Shown: positions 25,272 through 35,418, counted from the stretch's first letter. The stretch: DNA of 64,000 bases from Amycolatopsis sp. NBC_01488 (GCF_036227105.1 NZ_CP109434.1:2980001-3044000); one strand, 5' to 3'. Program-made: numbers and translations. The notes: generated by a model from the sequence alone, not told the origin.

Positions 25272-26707
25272 GAGCAATAGTCAAGACCTGTGGATGAAGA
25301 TCTTTTAGGCGGCTGCGGGTGGGGTGTGTTCGGTGGGGCGTTCGACGAGTTTGCCTGCCTCGAACCGTGCGCCGGCACGGACGAGGGCGACCAGGTGGGG
25401 CGCGTTGACCGCGCGCCAGCGAGCCTGGGCCGCTTCGATGAGCTTGAATGCCATCGCCAACCCCGCCGCGCGGGAGCCAGGACCCTTGGTGACCTTGGTG
25501 CGGTGCCGCACGGTGGCGAAGGTTGACTCGATCGGGTTCGTGGTCCGCAGGTGGATCCAGTGCTCGGCCGGATAGTCGTAGAACGCCAGCAGCACGTCAA
25601 TGTCGTCGGTGATCTTGGCGGCGGCCTTGGGGAACTTCGCGCCGTAGGCGGCATCGAACGCCTTCACCGCGTCCAGGGCGTGCCGGCGGTCTTCGGCGTT
25701 CCAGATCTGCGCGAGGGCCTTCTTCGCCCCGGGATGCGCGGACTTGGGCAGCGCCGCCAGCACGTTGGCGATCTTGTGGAACCAGCAGCGCTGCTCCCGG
25801 GTCTCGGGAAACACCTCCCGCAGCGCGCCCCAGAACCCCAGTGCCCCGTCGCCCGCGGCCAGCACCGGGGCACGCATCCCGCGGCGGCGGGCATCGCGCA
25901 GCAGATCCGCCCAGGACTCGGCCGACTCGCGGTACCCGTCAGCCAGTGCCACCAGCTCCTTGCGGCCGTCGGCGCGCACCCCGATCATCACCAGCAGGCA
26001 CAGTTTCTGCTCTTCCAGGCGGATGTTGACGTGGATCCCGTCCGCCCACAGATAAACAAAGTCCACAGTGGACAGATCACGTTCGGCGAAGGCGCGTTGT
26101 TCGGCCTTCCACTGCTCGGTCAGCTTCGTGATCACCGGACCCGACAGGCCCTTCGCCGACCCGAGGAACTGACCCAGCGCCGGCACGAAGTCCCCCGAGG
26201 ACAGGCCGTGCAGGTACAGCAGCGGCAGCACCTCGGTGATCTTCGGGGTCTTGCGTGCCCACGGCGGCAGGATCGCCGAGGAGAACCGCTCGCGTTCGCC
26301 GGTGTCGGGGTCGATGCGCTTGTCGTTGACCCGCGGCGCGGTCACCTGCACCGCGCCCGCGCTGGTCAGCACCTCGCGCGGTTCGTGGTGACCGTTGCGG
26401 ACCACCAGGCGATGCCCGTTCTCATCACGCTCGCCGGCGAACCGGGCGATATAGGCCTCGACCTCGGCCTGCAACGCCTCGGCCAGCATCCGCCGCGCGC
26501 CTTCACGCACCAGCTCATCGATCACCGACGACGCGGACGAGCCGCCCGCCGCACCATCATCACCAGCAGCAGGATCAGGGACTACGCTCAGCATCGGGTC
26601 GTACCTTCCCGGCCGACGTTGGCGCGTCGGCCATGCTTGGAAACCTCATCCGGTCACCGGGAAGGTACGCCCCCTTCCCAGCCATCCACAGGTTTCAAGC
26701 ATTGCTC
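25272..26707 (-). mobile_element. IS256-family element nested in IS481
   Basis: The 1,436-bp element has imperfect terminal inverted repeats of about 25 bp (GAGCAATaGTcaaGACCTGTGG type on the left at 25272-25296; complement at 26683-26707) and 8-bp target duplications GGTTCTTG at 25264-25271 and 26708-26715, the normal length for this family. It carries one transposase gene on the minus strand. Confidence 0.9.
25305..26594 (-). CDS. IS256-family (mutator-type) transposase
   Basis: The 429-residue protein shows the family layout: N-terminal ARRMLAEALQAEVEAYI region, first catalytic Asp in YLWADGIHVNIR (about 188), second Asp in AAGDGALGFWGAL (about 255), the C/H motif RCWFHKIANVLAALPK (about 280) and the catalytic Glu in NPIESTFATVRHRT (about 378). 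No stop or frameshift interrupts it, so the element may be mobile. The gene ends 33 bp from the left end of the element. Confidence 0.93.
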   Translation of the reverse strand: MLSVVPDPAAGDDGAAGGSSASSVIDELVREGARRMLAEALQAEVEAYIARFAGERDENGHRLVVRNGHHEPREVLTSAGAVQVTAPRVNDKRIDPDTGERERFSSAILPPWARKTPKITEVLPLLYLHGLSSGDFVPALGQFLGSAKGLSGPVITKLTEQWKAEQRAFAERDLSTVDFVYLWADGIHVNIRLEEQKLCLLVMIGVRADGRKELVALADGYRESAESWADLLRDARRRGMRAPVLAAGDGALGFWGALREVFPETREQRCWFHKIANVLAALPKSAHPGAKKALAQIWNAEDRRHALDAVKAFDAAYGAKFPKAAAKITDDIDVLLAFYDYPAEHWIHLRTTNPIESTFATVRHRTKVTKGPGSRAAGLAMAFKLIEAAQARWRAVNAPHLVALVRAGARFEAGKLVERPTEHTPPAAA

Positions 26708-27690
26708 GGTTCTTGGCGGGTGGTCGGGCGGCGAGCCATTTCTGCAAGGTCTGGTGGAGGCGTTCGTTTTTGCCGCAGGTCTGCGGGTGGTGCGGGGTGG
26801 AGGCGATGCTGGTGACCCCGAGTTCGGCGAGGTGGCGTTCCAGTTCGACCATCCAGCCGCGGTGGCGGCCGGTGAAGGCGAGCCCGTTGTCGGACAGGAG
26901 TTTCACGGGTACGCCGTAGCCGGCGAAGGCCTGTTGTAGCGCGGTCCAGGTGTCGGCGGTGGTTTCGCCGGGGGCGGCGTAGGAGCCGACGTCGAGGCGG
27001 GAGTGGTCGTCGAGGATCTGGAGGATGCAGACCTTGGTGCCGTCGGCGAGGTGGTGCTCCATGCCGTCGATCTGCCAGCAGCCGTTGGGGTCGGCGTAGG
27101 TGAACCGGCGCCGGGTCCGGGGTTTCTTGCGCGGCTGCGGGACGATCTGGCCGTGGGCGCACAGGATCCGGTGGATCGAGGCCCGCGACGGGACCGGGGT
27201 GACCCCGGCGTCCTTCAGCCGCCAGCGGATGGAGATCGGGCCGTTGTCGAGGCCTGCCTCGGCCAGTTCCTTGCGGGCCCGCAGCACCGCCTCGGCCACC
27301 GCCGCGCCGAGGGTGCTGGGGCGGTGGTGCGGGGCAGTGCTGCGGCGGGTGAACCCGCTGGCTCCCTCCGTGCGGAACCGGGTTACATACTTGTAGAAGG
27401 TGTCCCGGGACACGCCGTGCTCGTGGCAGAACCGCGCCACGTTGATCTTCTCGCCGTGAGCGGCCTGCGCGACCGCGGCGACGAACTCAGGATCCATCGA
27501 AAACCCTGTTCTGCCCATCGCCGCATGATCACCACAAAAGCCCTGGTCACTACGCCGACAGGCCGATCAGTGTCCGCGATGTCCTGAGACATCAACTGTC
27601 GGCGATGTCCTGAGCTGCGGCACAGTGTTCTAACCCTGTTTCTCACTCACGACCCCCCTGGCGCGACTCACCCCCGTGTGTGCGCCTTTT

Positions 27691-28497
27691 TCAGACCCGC
27701 CGGCGGTAGGCCCAGGTGGCCAGCGGGAAGAACACGATCACCGCGCCGGCCATCCAGGCGAGCGCCCCGGCCAGCGGGCCGGCGACGGCGCCGCCGTTCA
27801 TCAGGCCGCGCAGCGCGTTCGCCATCAGGCTGACCGGGCTGATGTCCGCCCATGCCCGCAGCCAGCCCGGCATCGTCGACGTCTGGACGAACACGTTGCT
27901 GCCGAAGGTCAGCGGCATGACGAACACGAACATCAGCGCTTGCGCCGAGCCCGGCGACTTCATCACCATGCCGACGAACACCGAGGCCCAGCAGAAGCAC
28001 AACCCGAACGCCAGCGCCAGCAGGATCGCCACGGCGAACTCGGCGGGGCTGGTCGCGATCCGGTAGCCCATGATCGTCGCGACGACCATCAGCACGGTCA
28101 GGCAGACGATGTACCGCACGACGTCGGCGAGCACCGCGCCGATCAGTGGTGCCGAGCGGGCGATCGGCATGCTGCGGAAGCGGTCGAACACGCCCTTGGT
28201 GATGTCGGTGTTGAGGTTCGTGCCCACGGTCAGGCACGCCTGCAGGATGTTCATCACGATGATGCCGGGCACGACCATCTGCAGGTAGGCGTCGGTCGAG
28301 CCGGACAGCGCGCCGCCGAACAGGTACACGAACATCACCAGGAAGATGATCGGCATCAGGGTGACGTCGGCGAGCTGTTCGGGGTTCTTGCGGATCTTCA
28401 GGATGCCGCGCCAGGCCAGCGAAAGCGCGTGGCCGAAGCCCTTGGCGGGGCTGATGTGCCGCGGCGGGGCCGGGCGGTCGAGCGCCAGCGTCGTCAT
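27691..28497 (-). CDS. ABC-2 type transporter permease (DrrB-like)
   Basis: The 268-residue membrane protein has six hydrophobic helices (about 45-65, 75-95, 120-145, 155-180, 185-205 and 238-260) and the ABC-2 signature around FRSMPIARSAPLIG (about 107-120). It pairs with the ATPase encoded just upstream, whose stop overlaps its start in ATGA, so the two are translationally coupled. DrrAB-type systems export hydrophobic drugs or lipids; the substrate here is unknown. The former shared terminator downstream is now split by an insertion sequence. Confidence 0.87.
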   Translation of the reverse strand: MTTLALDRPAPPRHISPAKGFGHALSLAWRGILKIRKNPEQLADVTLMPIIFLVMFVYLFGGALSGSTDAYLQMVVPGIIVMNILQACLTVGTNLNTDITKGVFDRFRSMPIARSAPLIGAVLADVVRYIVCLTVLMVVATIMGYRIATSPAEFAVAILLALAFGLCFCWASVFVGMVMKSPGSAQALMFVFVMPLTFGSNVFVQTSTMPGWLRAWADISPVSLMANALRGLMNGGAVAGPLAGALAWMAGAVIVFFPLATWAYRRRV

Positions 28498-29474
28498 GCC
28501 AGGCTCCCTTCGAGGTCGCGAGTGTCCTCAGTGGACTCTTCGGCGGCGTGCCCGGTGAGGGCGAGGAACACCTCGTCGAGGCTGGGCAGCCGCAGCGCCA
28601 GCTCGTCCGCGGTGATCCCGGCTTCGTCCAGCTTGCGGACCAGGGTGGACAGCAGCACCGGGTCGTTGACCGGCGCGGTGAGCAGCCCGGACGTGTCGTC
28701 GCGGGTCGGCCGGACGCCGGAGAGGTCGCCGAGGATCCGGTTGACGGCGTCCATGTCGGACAGCTGGGTCGGCCGGACCTGCAGGGTCTGCCCGCCGACG
28801 CGGCGCTTGAGCTCGTCGGCCCGGCCGTCGGCCACGACGCGGCCGTGGTCGAACACGGTGATCTTGTCGGCCAGCTGGTCGGCCTCCTCCAGGTACTGCG
28901 TGGTCAGCAGCACCGTGGCGCCCTCGGCGACGAGGGTGCGGACGACGTCCCAGACCTCGTTGCGGGCGTGCGGGTCGAGCCCGGTGGTCGGCTCGTCGAG
29001 GTAGAGCACCTCGGGGCGGCCGACGAGGCTGGCGGCCAGGTCGAGCCGCCGCCGCATGCCGCCCGAGTACGTCCGGATCGGCCGCTTGGCCGCCTTGGTC
29101 AGCTCGAACCGCTCGATCAGCTCGGCGGCGCGGGCCTTGGCCTGGGCGCGGGAGTGGCCGTACAGCCGGCCGATGAGGACGAGGTTCTCGATACCGTTGA
29201 GGTCCTCGTCGACCGACGCGTACTGCCCGGTCAGCCCGATCAGGCTGCGGACCCGCACCGGGTCGGCGACGACGTCGTAGCCGCCGACGGTCGCTCGGCC
29301 GGCATCCGGTTTCATCAGGGTGGCCAGGATCCGGACGGCGGTCGTCTTGCCGGCGCCGTTCGGCCCGAGCACGCCGACGACCTGCCCGAACGGGACCTCG
29401 AGGTCCACCCCGTCGAGCGCCTTGGTGTCCCCGAAGTGCTTGACCAGGCCCTCGGCCTGGATCGCGTGCGACAT
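28494..29474 (-). CDS. ABC transporter ATP-binding protein (DrrA-like)
   Basis: The 326-residue ATPase carries Walker A GPNGAGKTT (about 38-46), the Q-loop region GQYASVDEDL, the signature YSGGMRRRLDLA (about 139), Walker B VLYLDEPTTGLDP (about 159) and the switch His region LLTTQYLEEADQLAD, where the usual H-loop His is replaced by Gln as in DrrA daunorubicin exporters. A C-terminal DUF4162 domain (about 225-310) is also typical of DrrA. ATG 29474 has GGAGGAAC upstream. Direct repeats lie about 50-95 bp before the start and may bind a regulator. Confidence 0.9.
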   Translation of the reverse strand: MSHAIQAEGLVKHFGDTKALDGVDLEVPFGQVVGVLGPNGAGKTTAVRILATLMKPDAGRATVGGYDVVADPVRVRSLIGLTGQYASVDEDLNGIENLVLIGRLYGHSRAQAKARAAELIERFELTKAAKRPIRTYSGGMRRRLDLAASLVGRPEVLYLDEPTTGLDPHARNEVWDVVRTLVAEGATVLLTTQYLEEADQLADKITVFDHGRVVADGRADELKRRVGGQTLQVRPTQLSDMDAVNRILGDLSGVRPTRDDTSGLLTAPVNDPVLLSTLVRKLDEAGITADELALRLPSLDEVFLALTGHAAEESTEDTRDLEGSLA

Positions 29475-29522
29475 GGGCGTTCCTCCTTCGCTGTCGCTGG
29501 TGAGCTTCACTGTGGCGGTCGG

Positions 29523-29574
29523 CGCTGGCAGGCCGCGCACAGCGCGCTGGCAGGCGCTGGCAGCCGCTGGTGGA
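29523..29574 (-). promoter_or_regulatory. CGCTGGCAG direct repeats upstream of the DrrAB genes
   Basis: CGCTGGCAG occurs at 29523, 29545 and 29555, with a partial copy at 29565, giving spacings of 22, 10 and 10 bp, or two and one helical turns. They lie 49-100 bp upstream of the DrrA start, between divergent genes. Helically phased direct repeats suggest cooperative binding by an activator or repressor, which is not encoded nearby. Confidence 0.4.
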
Positions 29575-29636
29575 GATCTTGTGGAGGAGTTGTCGCCGCC
29601 CGGGCCCGGCGGTGGGCACCTGGGCATACTCGGCAC

Positions 29637-30596
29637 ATGACCGTTGCGGAAGAGACGCGCGTCCGGCGGAAGAACCCGCTGGTCACGGCCCTGCTGGTGG
29701 TGCCGCTGGTGCTGCTGGCGGCCGAGGCGGTGCTGCGCCTGATCGGCTACGACGGCGACTGGTACACCCTCGTCGCGCTGGCCCTGACGCCGTACCTGGC
29801 GGCCGCGGGCCTGCTGCTCGGCGGGCTGGCGCTGGCCCTGCGACGCTGGTGGGTCGGCGGGGTCGCGCTGGTGCTGGCGGTCGTGCTGGCCGTGCTCGTG
29901 CTGCCGCGGCTGTCGGCGAGCGACCAGCGCGAGGTGCGCGGCAAGACACTGCGCGTGCTCGCCTCCAACCTGCTCTACGGCCAGGCGGACCCGAAGGCCG
30001 TCGTCGACCTGGTCCGCGAGCAGCGGATCGACGTGCTCAACCTGGTGGAGATGACGCCGCGCGCGGTCGACGGGCTGACCGCCGCCGGGTTGTTCCAACT
30101 GCTGCCGTATCGGGTGCTGCACCCGGCGCCCGGCGCGTTCGGCTCGGGGATCGTGTCGCGCTTCCCGCTGACGGAGGTCAACCTGACGGGTGATTCGGCG
30201 GCCAAGCAGCCGGGCGCGCAGGCCGACCTCGGCGACGGCGTGGTGGCCGAGATCGTCGCGGTCCACCCGATCTCCCCGGACGTCGACACCCCGCAGTGGG
30301 AGCGCGAGATCAAGGACCTGTCCCGCGCGGCGGGCGAGCACGGCCTGCGCATCCTGGCGGGCGACTTCAACGCGACCCTGGACCACGCGGCGTTCCGCAC
30401 GGTGCTGTCCCGCGGCTACAACGACGCGGCGTCCGAACGCGGCGACGCGCTGGAGCCGACGTGGCCGTCGTCGTCGCCGCTGGTGACCATCGACCACGTG
30501 GTGGTCGACAACCGGGCGGCGGTCCAGGACTACCGCGTGTTCGACGTCGCGGGCAGCGATCACCGGGCGGTGTTCGCCGAGGTCCGCCTGCCGTGA
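29637..30596 (+). CDS. Membrane-anchored endonuclease/exonuclease/phosphatase-family protein
   Basis: The 319-residue protein has three N-terminal membrane helices (about 15-95) and an extracytoplasmic EEP domain from about residue 100: LRVLASNLLYGQAD, DVLNLVEMTP (catalytic Glu), ILAGDFNAT (Asp/Asn pair, about 240) and SDHRAVFAEV (His, about 310) are the conserved metal and catalytic motifs. Related actinobacterial proteins hydrolyse phosphodiesters or sphingomyelin-like lipids, but the substrate is unknown. The ATG is 6 nt after CATACT (29625-29630), consistent with a leaderless mRNA. Its stop abuts the convergent sirtuin stop with no gap. Confidence 0.85.
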   Translation: MTVAEETRVRRKNPLVTALLVVPLVLLAAEAVLRLIGYDGDWYTLVALALTPYLAAAGLLLGGLALALRRWWVGGVALVLAVVLAVLVLPRLSASDQREVRGKTLRVLASNLLYGQADPKAVVDLVREQRIDVLNLVEMTPRAVDGLTAAGLFQLLPYRVLHPAPGAFGSGIVSRFPLTEVNLTGDSAAKQPGAQADLGDGVVAEIVAVHPISPDVDTPQWEREIKDLSRAAGEHGLRILAGDFNATLDHAAFRTVLSRGYNDAASERGDALEPTWPSSSPLVTIDHVVVDNRAAVQDYRVFDVAGSDHRAVFAEVRLP

Positions 30597-31394
30597 TCAG
30601 GCCAGCTTTTCGAGCGTCTCCAACGCACCGGCCGCGATGGACACGCCCCGGCCGTGGCGGATCTCGGGTTCGCGCGGGTTGATCCGGATCAGCGCGCCGC
30701 TCGCCGCGCTGGCCAGCTCGCTGTAGCGGCGGACCGTCGGGACCGCCTGGCCCGCGCCCAGCTCGACGACGACCAGGCCGGAAACCTCGCGGCGCCACGC
30801 CGCCAGCTCGTCGAGCTGGGCCTGGCTGCGGTCCGGGACCCACGAGAAGTCGCCGAACATCAGGATGTTGGGCCGCGCGAGCCCGCCGCAGCTCGGGCAC
30901 GACGGCAATGGCGGCACCGCGCGCATCGTTTCGTTGTCGATCTCGACGTCGACGCCGGAAGCGGCCCAGATCTCGGGCGTGCACCCGGCCAGGCACTGCA
31001 GGTGGTGGATCGAGCCGTGCGCCTCGGCGACGTGCGCGAAGCCGGCCGCCTGGAACTGTCCGTCCACATTGGACGTGAAGACGCGGGTGCCGCCGGGCGG
31101 CTCGAAGCCGAGCAGCAGCCGGAAGCCGTGGTGCGGCACGGTCTTCCGGTACAGCGAAAGCCGGTGGCCGTAGAACCCCCAGGCCAGCTCGGGGTCGTCG
31201 GCGAAGTGGCGCGGGTCGGCCAGCTCCTCGAACCGCAGCCCGAGCCGGGCGTACGGCGGGTACGCACGCCAGAACCCTTCGCCGCCGCGGAAGTCCGGCA
31301 GCCCGGAATCGACGCCCATCCCGGCGCCGGCGCAGATCAGCAGCGCGCCGGCGCCGTCCAGGAGCTCCGCGGCCCGCTCGAGCGCGTCACTCAC
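30597..31394 (-). CDS. Sir2-family NAD-dependent protein deacylase
   Basis: The 265-residue protein shows the sirtuin NAD motif GAGMGVDSGLPDFRG (about 23-37), a variant TSNVDGQFQAAG (108-119) where most sirtuins have TQNIDxLH, the catalytic His126 in AHGSIHH, and a zinc site formed by Cys134, Cys138, Cys166 and Cys169. C-x3-C spacing in the first pair is slightly unusual. The GTG start overlaps the end of the MhuD-like gene by eight bases, so the two are coupled. The role may be deacylation of metabolic enzymes; direct link to heme degradation is speculative. Confidence 0.85.
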   Translation of the reverse strand: MSDALERAAELLDGAGALLICAGAGMGVDSGLPDFRGGEGFWRAYPPYARLGLRFEELADPRHFADDPELAWGFYGHRLSLYRKTVPHHGFRLLLGFEPPGGTRVFTSNVDGQFQAAGFAHVAEAHGSIHHLQCLAGCTPEIWAASGVDVEIDNETMRAVPPLPSCPSCGGLARPNILMFGDFSWVPDRSQAQLDELAAWRREVSGLVVVELGAGQAVPTVRRYSELASAASGALIRINPREPEIRHGRGVSIAAGALETLEKLA

Positions 31395-31698
31395 CCGGCT
31401 GCGAGCCGAGGACGACCTCGAACTCCAGGAGGTTCGCCCCGGTGGACACGGGCTTGGCGCGCTCGCCCGAGTGGGCCGCCGCGGCCGGGCCGCCCTTCGC
31501 CCACGCCTGGTAGTGCTCCTCGGTCTCCCACTTCGTGTACACGAAGTAGCGCGTTTCGCCGGAAACCGGGCGCAGCAGCTCGAACCCGAGGAAGCCCGGC
31601 TGCTGGTCGACGGCGTGCATTCGAGCGGCGAACCGCTTCTCCAGCTCGGGGCCGGCGCCTTCGGGGACCTCGATCGCGTTGATCTTCACGACACTCAT
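31387..31698 (-). CDS. mhuD: MhuD-type heme-degrading monooxygenase
   Basis: The 103-residue antibiotic-biosynthesis-monooxygenase fold protein opens with the VVKINAIEVP strand typical of mycobacterial MhuD and carries the ligands and catalytic residues Asn7, Trp66 and His76 (His75 in MhuD). MhuD opens heme to free iron and mycobilin without releasing carbon monoxide, helping to use host or environmental heme. It is first in a two-gene unit with the sirtuin gene. No iron box was recognised in the 50 bp before it. A different ABM-family function cannot be excluded by sequence alone. Confidence 0.8.
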   Translation of the reverse strand: MSVVKINAIEVPEGAGPELEKRFAARMHAVDQQPGFLGFELLRPVSGETRYFVYTKWETEEHYQAWAKGGPAAAAHSGERAKPVSTGANLLEFEVVLGSQPGE

Positions 31699-31749
31699 GG
31701 GTCCCAGCGTAGTTGTCCCGGCGCTGTGATCCGTGCCACTGTGGATCTC

Positions 31750-33123
<1,374 letters not shown>

Positions 33124-33138
<15 letters not shown>

Positions 33139-34530
33139 GCCGGGGAAGAGGTCGGCGTCCGCGGGCAGTGTCGTGCCGTGGAACCAGTCGGCGAAGAAGG
33201 CGTGCAGGTTCTTGCCGCTGACCTGGGCCGCCATGTTCTCGAAGTCGGCCCAGGTCGCGGTGCCGTGGCGGTAGCGGGCCGGCCAGGCGTGCAGGAGCCG
33301 GTCGAACGCCGGGTCGCCGATCTGGCGGCGCAATGCGTGCAGCGCCAGGATTCCCTTGTTGTACACGCCTTCGAACTCGTGGCCCTGGCCCATGCCGACG
33401 AGCTTCTGGGACCAGAAGTCCGTGCTGTCGCGGGTGATCTCGATCGCCGCGTGGTAGCGGGCGTCCAGGTTCTGGCCCTCGCGCTCGGCCCACAGCCACT
33501 GCGCGTACGACGCGAAGCACTCGTTCAGGCAGATGTCGGACCAGTCGCGCAGCGACACCGAGTCGCCGAACCACTCGTGGGCGTTCTCGTGCACCAGCGT
33601 CGGCAGGTCGGCCCACTTCGCGTACGTCGGGCGGGTCTGCGTCTCGAGCGAGAAGTGGACGTCCTCGTCGAGGAAGATCCCGCCGGCCGCCGACTGCGGG
33701 TACGGCCCGAACTTGCCGCTCAGGAAGCCGAGCACCTCCGGCAGGCGGTCGCCGATCGCGCGGTGCTCCTCGGCCCCGGGCGCGTACGCCGAGACGACCG
33801 GCGTGCCGTCCGGCAATGTCGACCTGTCGACACTGAACTTGCCGATCGCGATCGTCGTCAGGTAGCTCGCGATCGGGTTCGGCTCGGTCCACGTCCCGGG
33901 CGGCCCCTCCCGGCCGTTCGAGATCACCGTCCAGCCCGCCGGGACGTGCGCGGTGAGCGTGAACGACGCCTTGTCGCGCGGGGTCTCGTTCACGGGGTAC
34001 CAGAACGCGGCCGAATGCGGCTCGCCGACCATGTACGCGCCGCCGTCGGCCGAGTGCTGCCAGCCGTTCTCGCTGCCGCCGTCGTGGGGCGTCTTCGCCG
34101 GGTCGCCGCCGTACCGGACGCGGGTGCGGAACGTCGTCCCGGCGCGGATCGGCGCGTTCGGCGTGACGACCAGTTCGAACGCCTTCTCGCGCGTGAACTT
34201 CGCCGGCTGCCCGTCGACCTCGACGCTGTGGACGTCGAGCCCGCGCAGGTCGAGGTCGAACCGGCTGAGGTCCTGGGTGGCCTTCGCGGTGACCGTGGTG
34301 TCGGCCTCGAGGTGGCCGCTCGGCGGGTCGTAGGACGCGTCGACGTGGTAGTCCAGCGCGTCGTACCCGCCGTTGCCGTCGTCCGGGTAATACGGATCAC
34401 CGGCGCCGGCCGCGCCCGGCAGCGGGTGCATCGGCGCGGGCGGGGCCGGCACCGTGACGGCGTCACCCCCGCACGCCGCGGCGACGATCACCGCGGCGCA
34501 GACGGCGAGGGCAGCGAGTCGGCGGCGCAT
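33124..34530 (-). CDS. M1-family metallopeptidase lipoprotein
   Basis: The 468-residue protein has a lipoprotein signal (hydrophobic stretch LAVCAAVIVAAAC, lipid Cys at about residue 20) and an M1 core: GGIFLDED (about 290), zinc motif HENAHEWFGDS (about 318) and NECFASYAQWLW (third ligand about 340). It is a paralogue of the secreted protein at 20036-21469, with the same YYPDDGNGGYD entry segment and no C-terminal domain. Membrane anchoring versus secretion suggests different locations for the two. AAGGTGG precedes ATG 34530. In mycobacteria a lipoprotein gene also lies close to mhuD. Confidence 0.87.
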
Positions 34531-34605
34531 GGGAACCACCTTAGGTGATGGACTGCGATCACTTGGTCACGTTCCGCACCTGCGGTTTTGTGGTTAGGTG
34601 GCCGC

Positions 34606-35352
34606 GTGCTCTGTTTCGGCGGCAGCGGCGTGCCGATCGTTCTGCTCCACGGCCTGATGGGCCGCGCCCGGACGTGGTGGCGCGTCGCGGAGTGGCTCCG
34701 GCCCTACGGCGCGGTGTACGGCCTCGACGCCCGCGGCCACGGCAGCGCGCCGCGCGTCGGGCCCTGGACGACCGAGCGGTTCACCGACGACGTCGCCGCC
34801 GCGCTGCGGGCCCTGGACGCCGGGCCGGCCGTGCTCGTCGGGCATTCGATGGGCGGCCTGCACGCGTGGACGACCGCCGCGCGCTACCCGGAGCTGGTGC
34901 GCGCGGTCGTGTCCGAGGACTTCGCGCCCGACCAGCGCGGCCGGACCGTCGAGACGTGGCGTGGGTACTTCGAGAGCTGGCCGGTGCCGTTCAAGTCACG
35001 GGACCACGTCCGCGAGTTCTTCGGCGACGCGGGCGACTACTTTGCCGACTGCGTCGAGGAACGCGCGGACGGCTTCCACCTCGTCGCCGACCTCGAAGAC
35101 CTGTACGTCATCGCCGCCGAATGGGGCCGGCGGGACTACTGGGACGTCGTCGCCAAGATCCGCTGCCCGCTGCTGCTGGTCGAGGGCGAGCACACGGCGA
35201 TGCCGCCCGGCCAGCAGGCGCTCGTCGCAGAACGGGTGCCGGGCGCGAAGCACGTGGTGGTCCCGGGTTCGGCCCACCTGCCCCACGACGAAGCCCCGGA
35301 GACCTACCGGGGCGCGGTGGAAGCGTTCCTCTCGGCCGTGCTCAACCGGTGA
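34606..35352 (+). CDS. Alpha/beta hydrolase
   Basis: The 248-residue protein has the alpha/beta hydrolase fold with oxyanion motif LLHGLMG (about 12-18), nucleophile elbow GHSMGG (Ser at about 82), acid Asp or Glu in LLLVEGEHTAMP (about 190) and catalytic His in GSAHLPHDE (about 225). It corresponds by position to the hydrolase gene next to mutY and mhuD in mycobacteria. GTG 34606 follows TTAGGT by 6 nt and is taken as a leaderless start; TTG 34588, in frame upstream, would add six residues. Substrate unknown. Confidence 0.75.
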   Translation: MLCFGGSGVPIVLLHGLMGRARTWWRVAEWLRPYGAVYGLDARGHGSAPRVGPWTTERFTDDVAAALRALDAGPAVLVGHSMGGLHAWTTAARYPELVRAVVSEDFAPDQRGRTVETWRGYFESWPVPFKSRDHVREFFGDAGDYFADCVEERADGFHLVADLEDLYVIAAEWGRRDYWDVVAKIRCPLLLVEGEHTAMPPGQQALVAERVPGAKHVVVPGSAHLPHDEAPETYRGAVEAFLSAVLNR

Positions 35353-35418
35353 AACCACGCGTGACCAAGCAGACGGCACACCGAGCGCGCCGTTGAGCCC
35401 GGTGCACCGACCACTCGG

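Larger units (their letters stand above)
24902..27518 (-). pseudogene. IS481-family transposase gene split by IS256
   Basis: The N-terminal part (27518 to 26708) has the helix-turn-helix ARFCHEHGVSRDTFYKYVTRF, catalytic Asp in WQIDGMEH, Asp in LLSDNGLAFTG and Glu in CGKNERLHQTL. The C-terminal part resumes at 25271 with NLAALQQLLDEYRQEYNNRR (split pattern) and ends at 24902 with an extra domain of about 90 residues. Joining the two across one copy of the 8-bp target repeat restores the frame (PPAKN to LAALQQ), so the gene is otherwise intact. ATG 27497 is an alternative start. Confidence 0.85.
24865..27625 (-). mobile_element. IS481-family element, interrupted by IS256
   Basis: Imperfect terminal inverted repeats start CTGTGC and contain two copies of a CTCAGGACATnnCGGACA-like motif at each end (24880-24940 and 27560-27618). 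It is flanked by a 10-bp target duplication, TGTTCTAACC, at 24855-24864 and 27626-27635; the shared sequence extends to 18 bp because the hairpin arms next to it are complementary to the element ends. Without the nested IS256 the element would be about 1.3 kb. The transposase is on the minus strand. Confidence 0.8.
24836..27654. terminator. Bidirectional terminator hairpin split by IS481
   Basis: GGTCGTGAGTGAGAAACAG (24836-24854) and its exact complement (27636-27654) are the two arms of a 19-bp perfect hairpin whose loop was TGTTCTAACC. It sat between the convergent SARP and ABC-permease genes and would have ended both transcripts. The insertion has moved the arms about 2.8 kb apart, so termination now probably depends on sequences within the element. 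Confidence 0.75.

Noticed and set aside
20028..25277. A minus-strand open frame of about 1,750 codons
   Set aside because: It is antisense or out of frame to well-supported genes (M1 peptidase, SARP regulator) and has the repetitive Arg/Gly/Leu composition expected from GC-rich codon bias.
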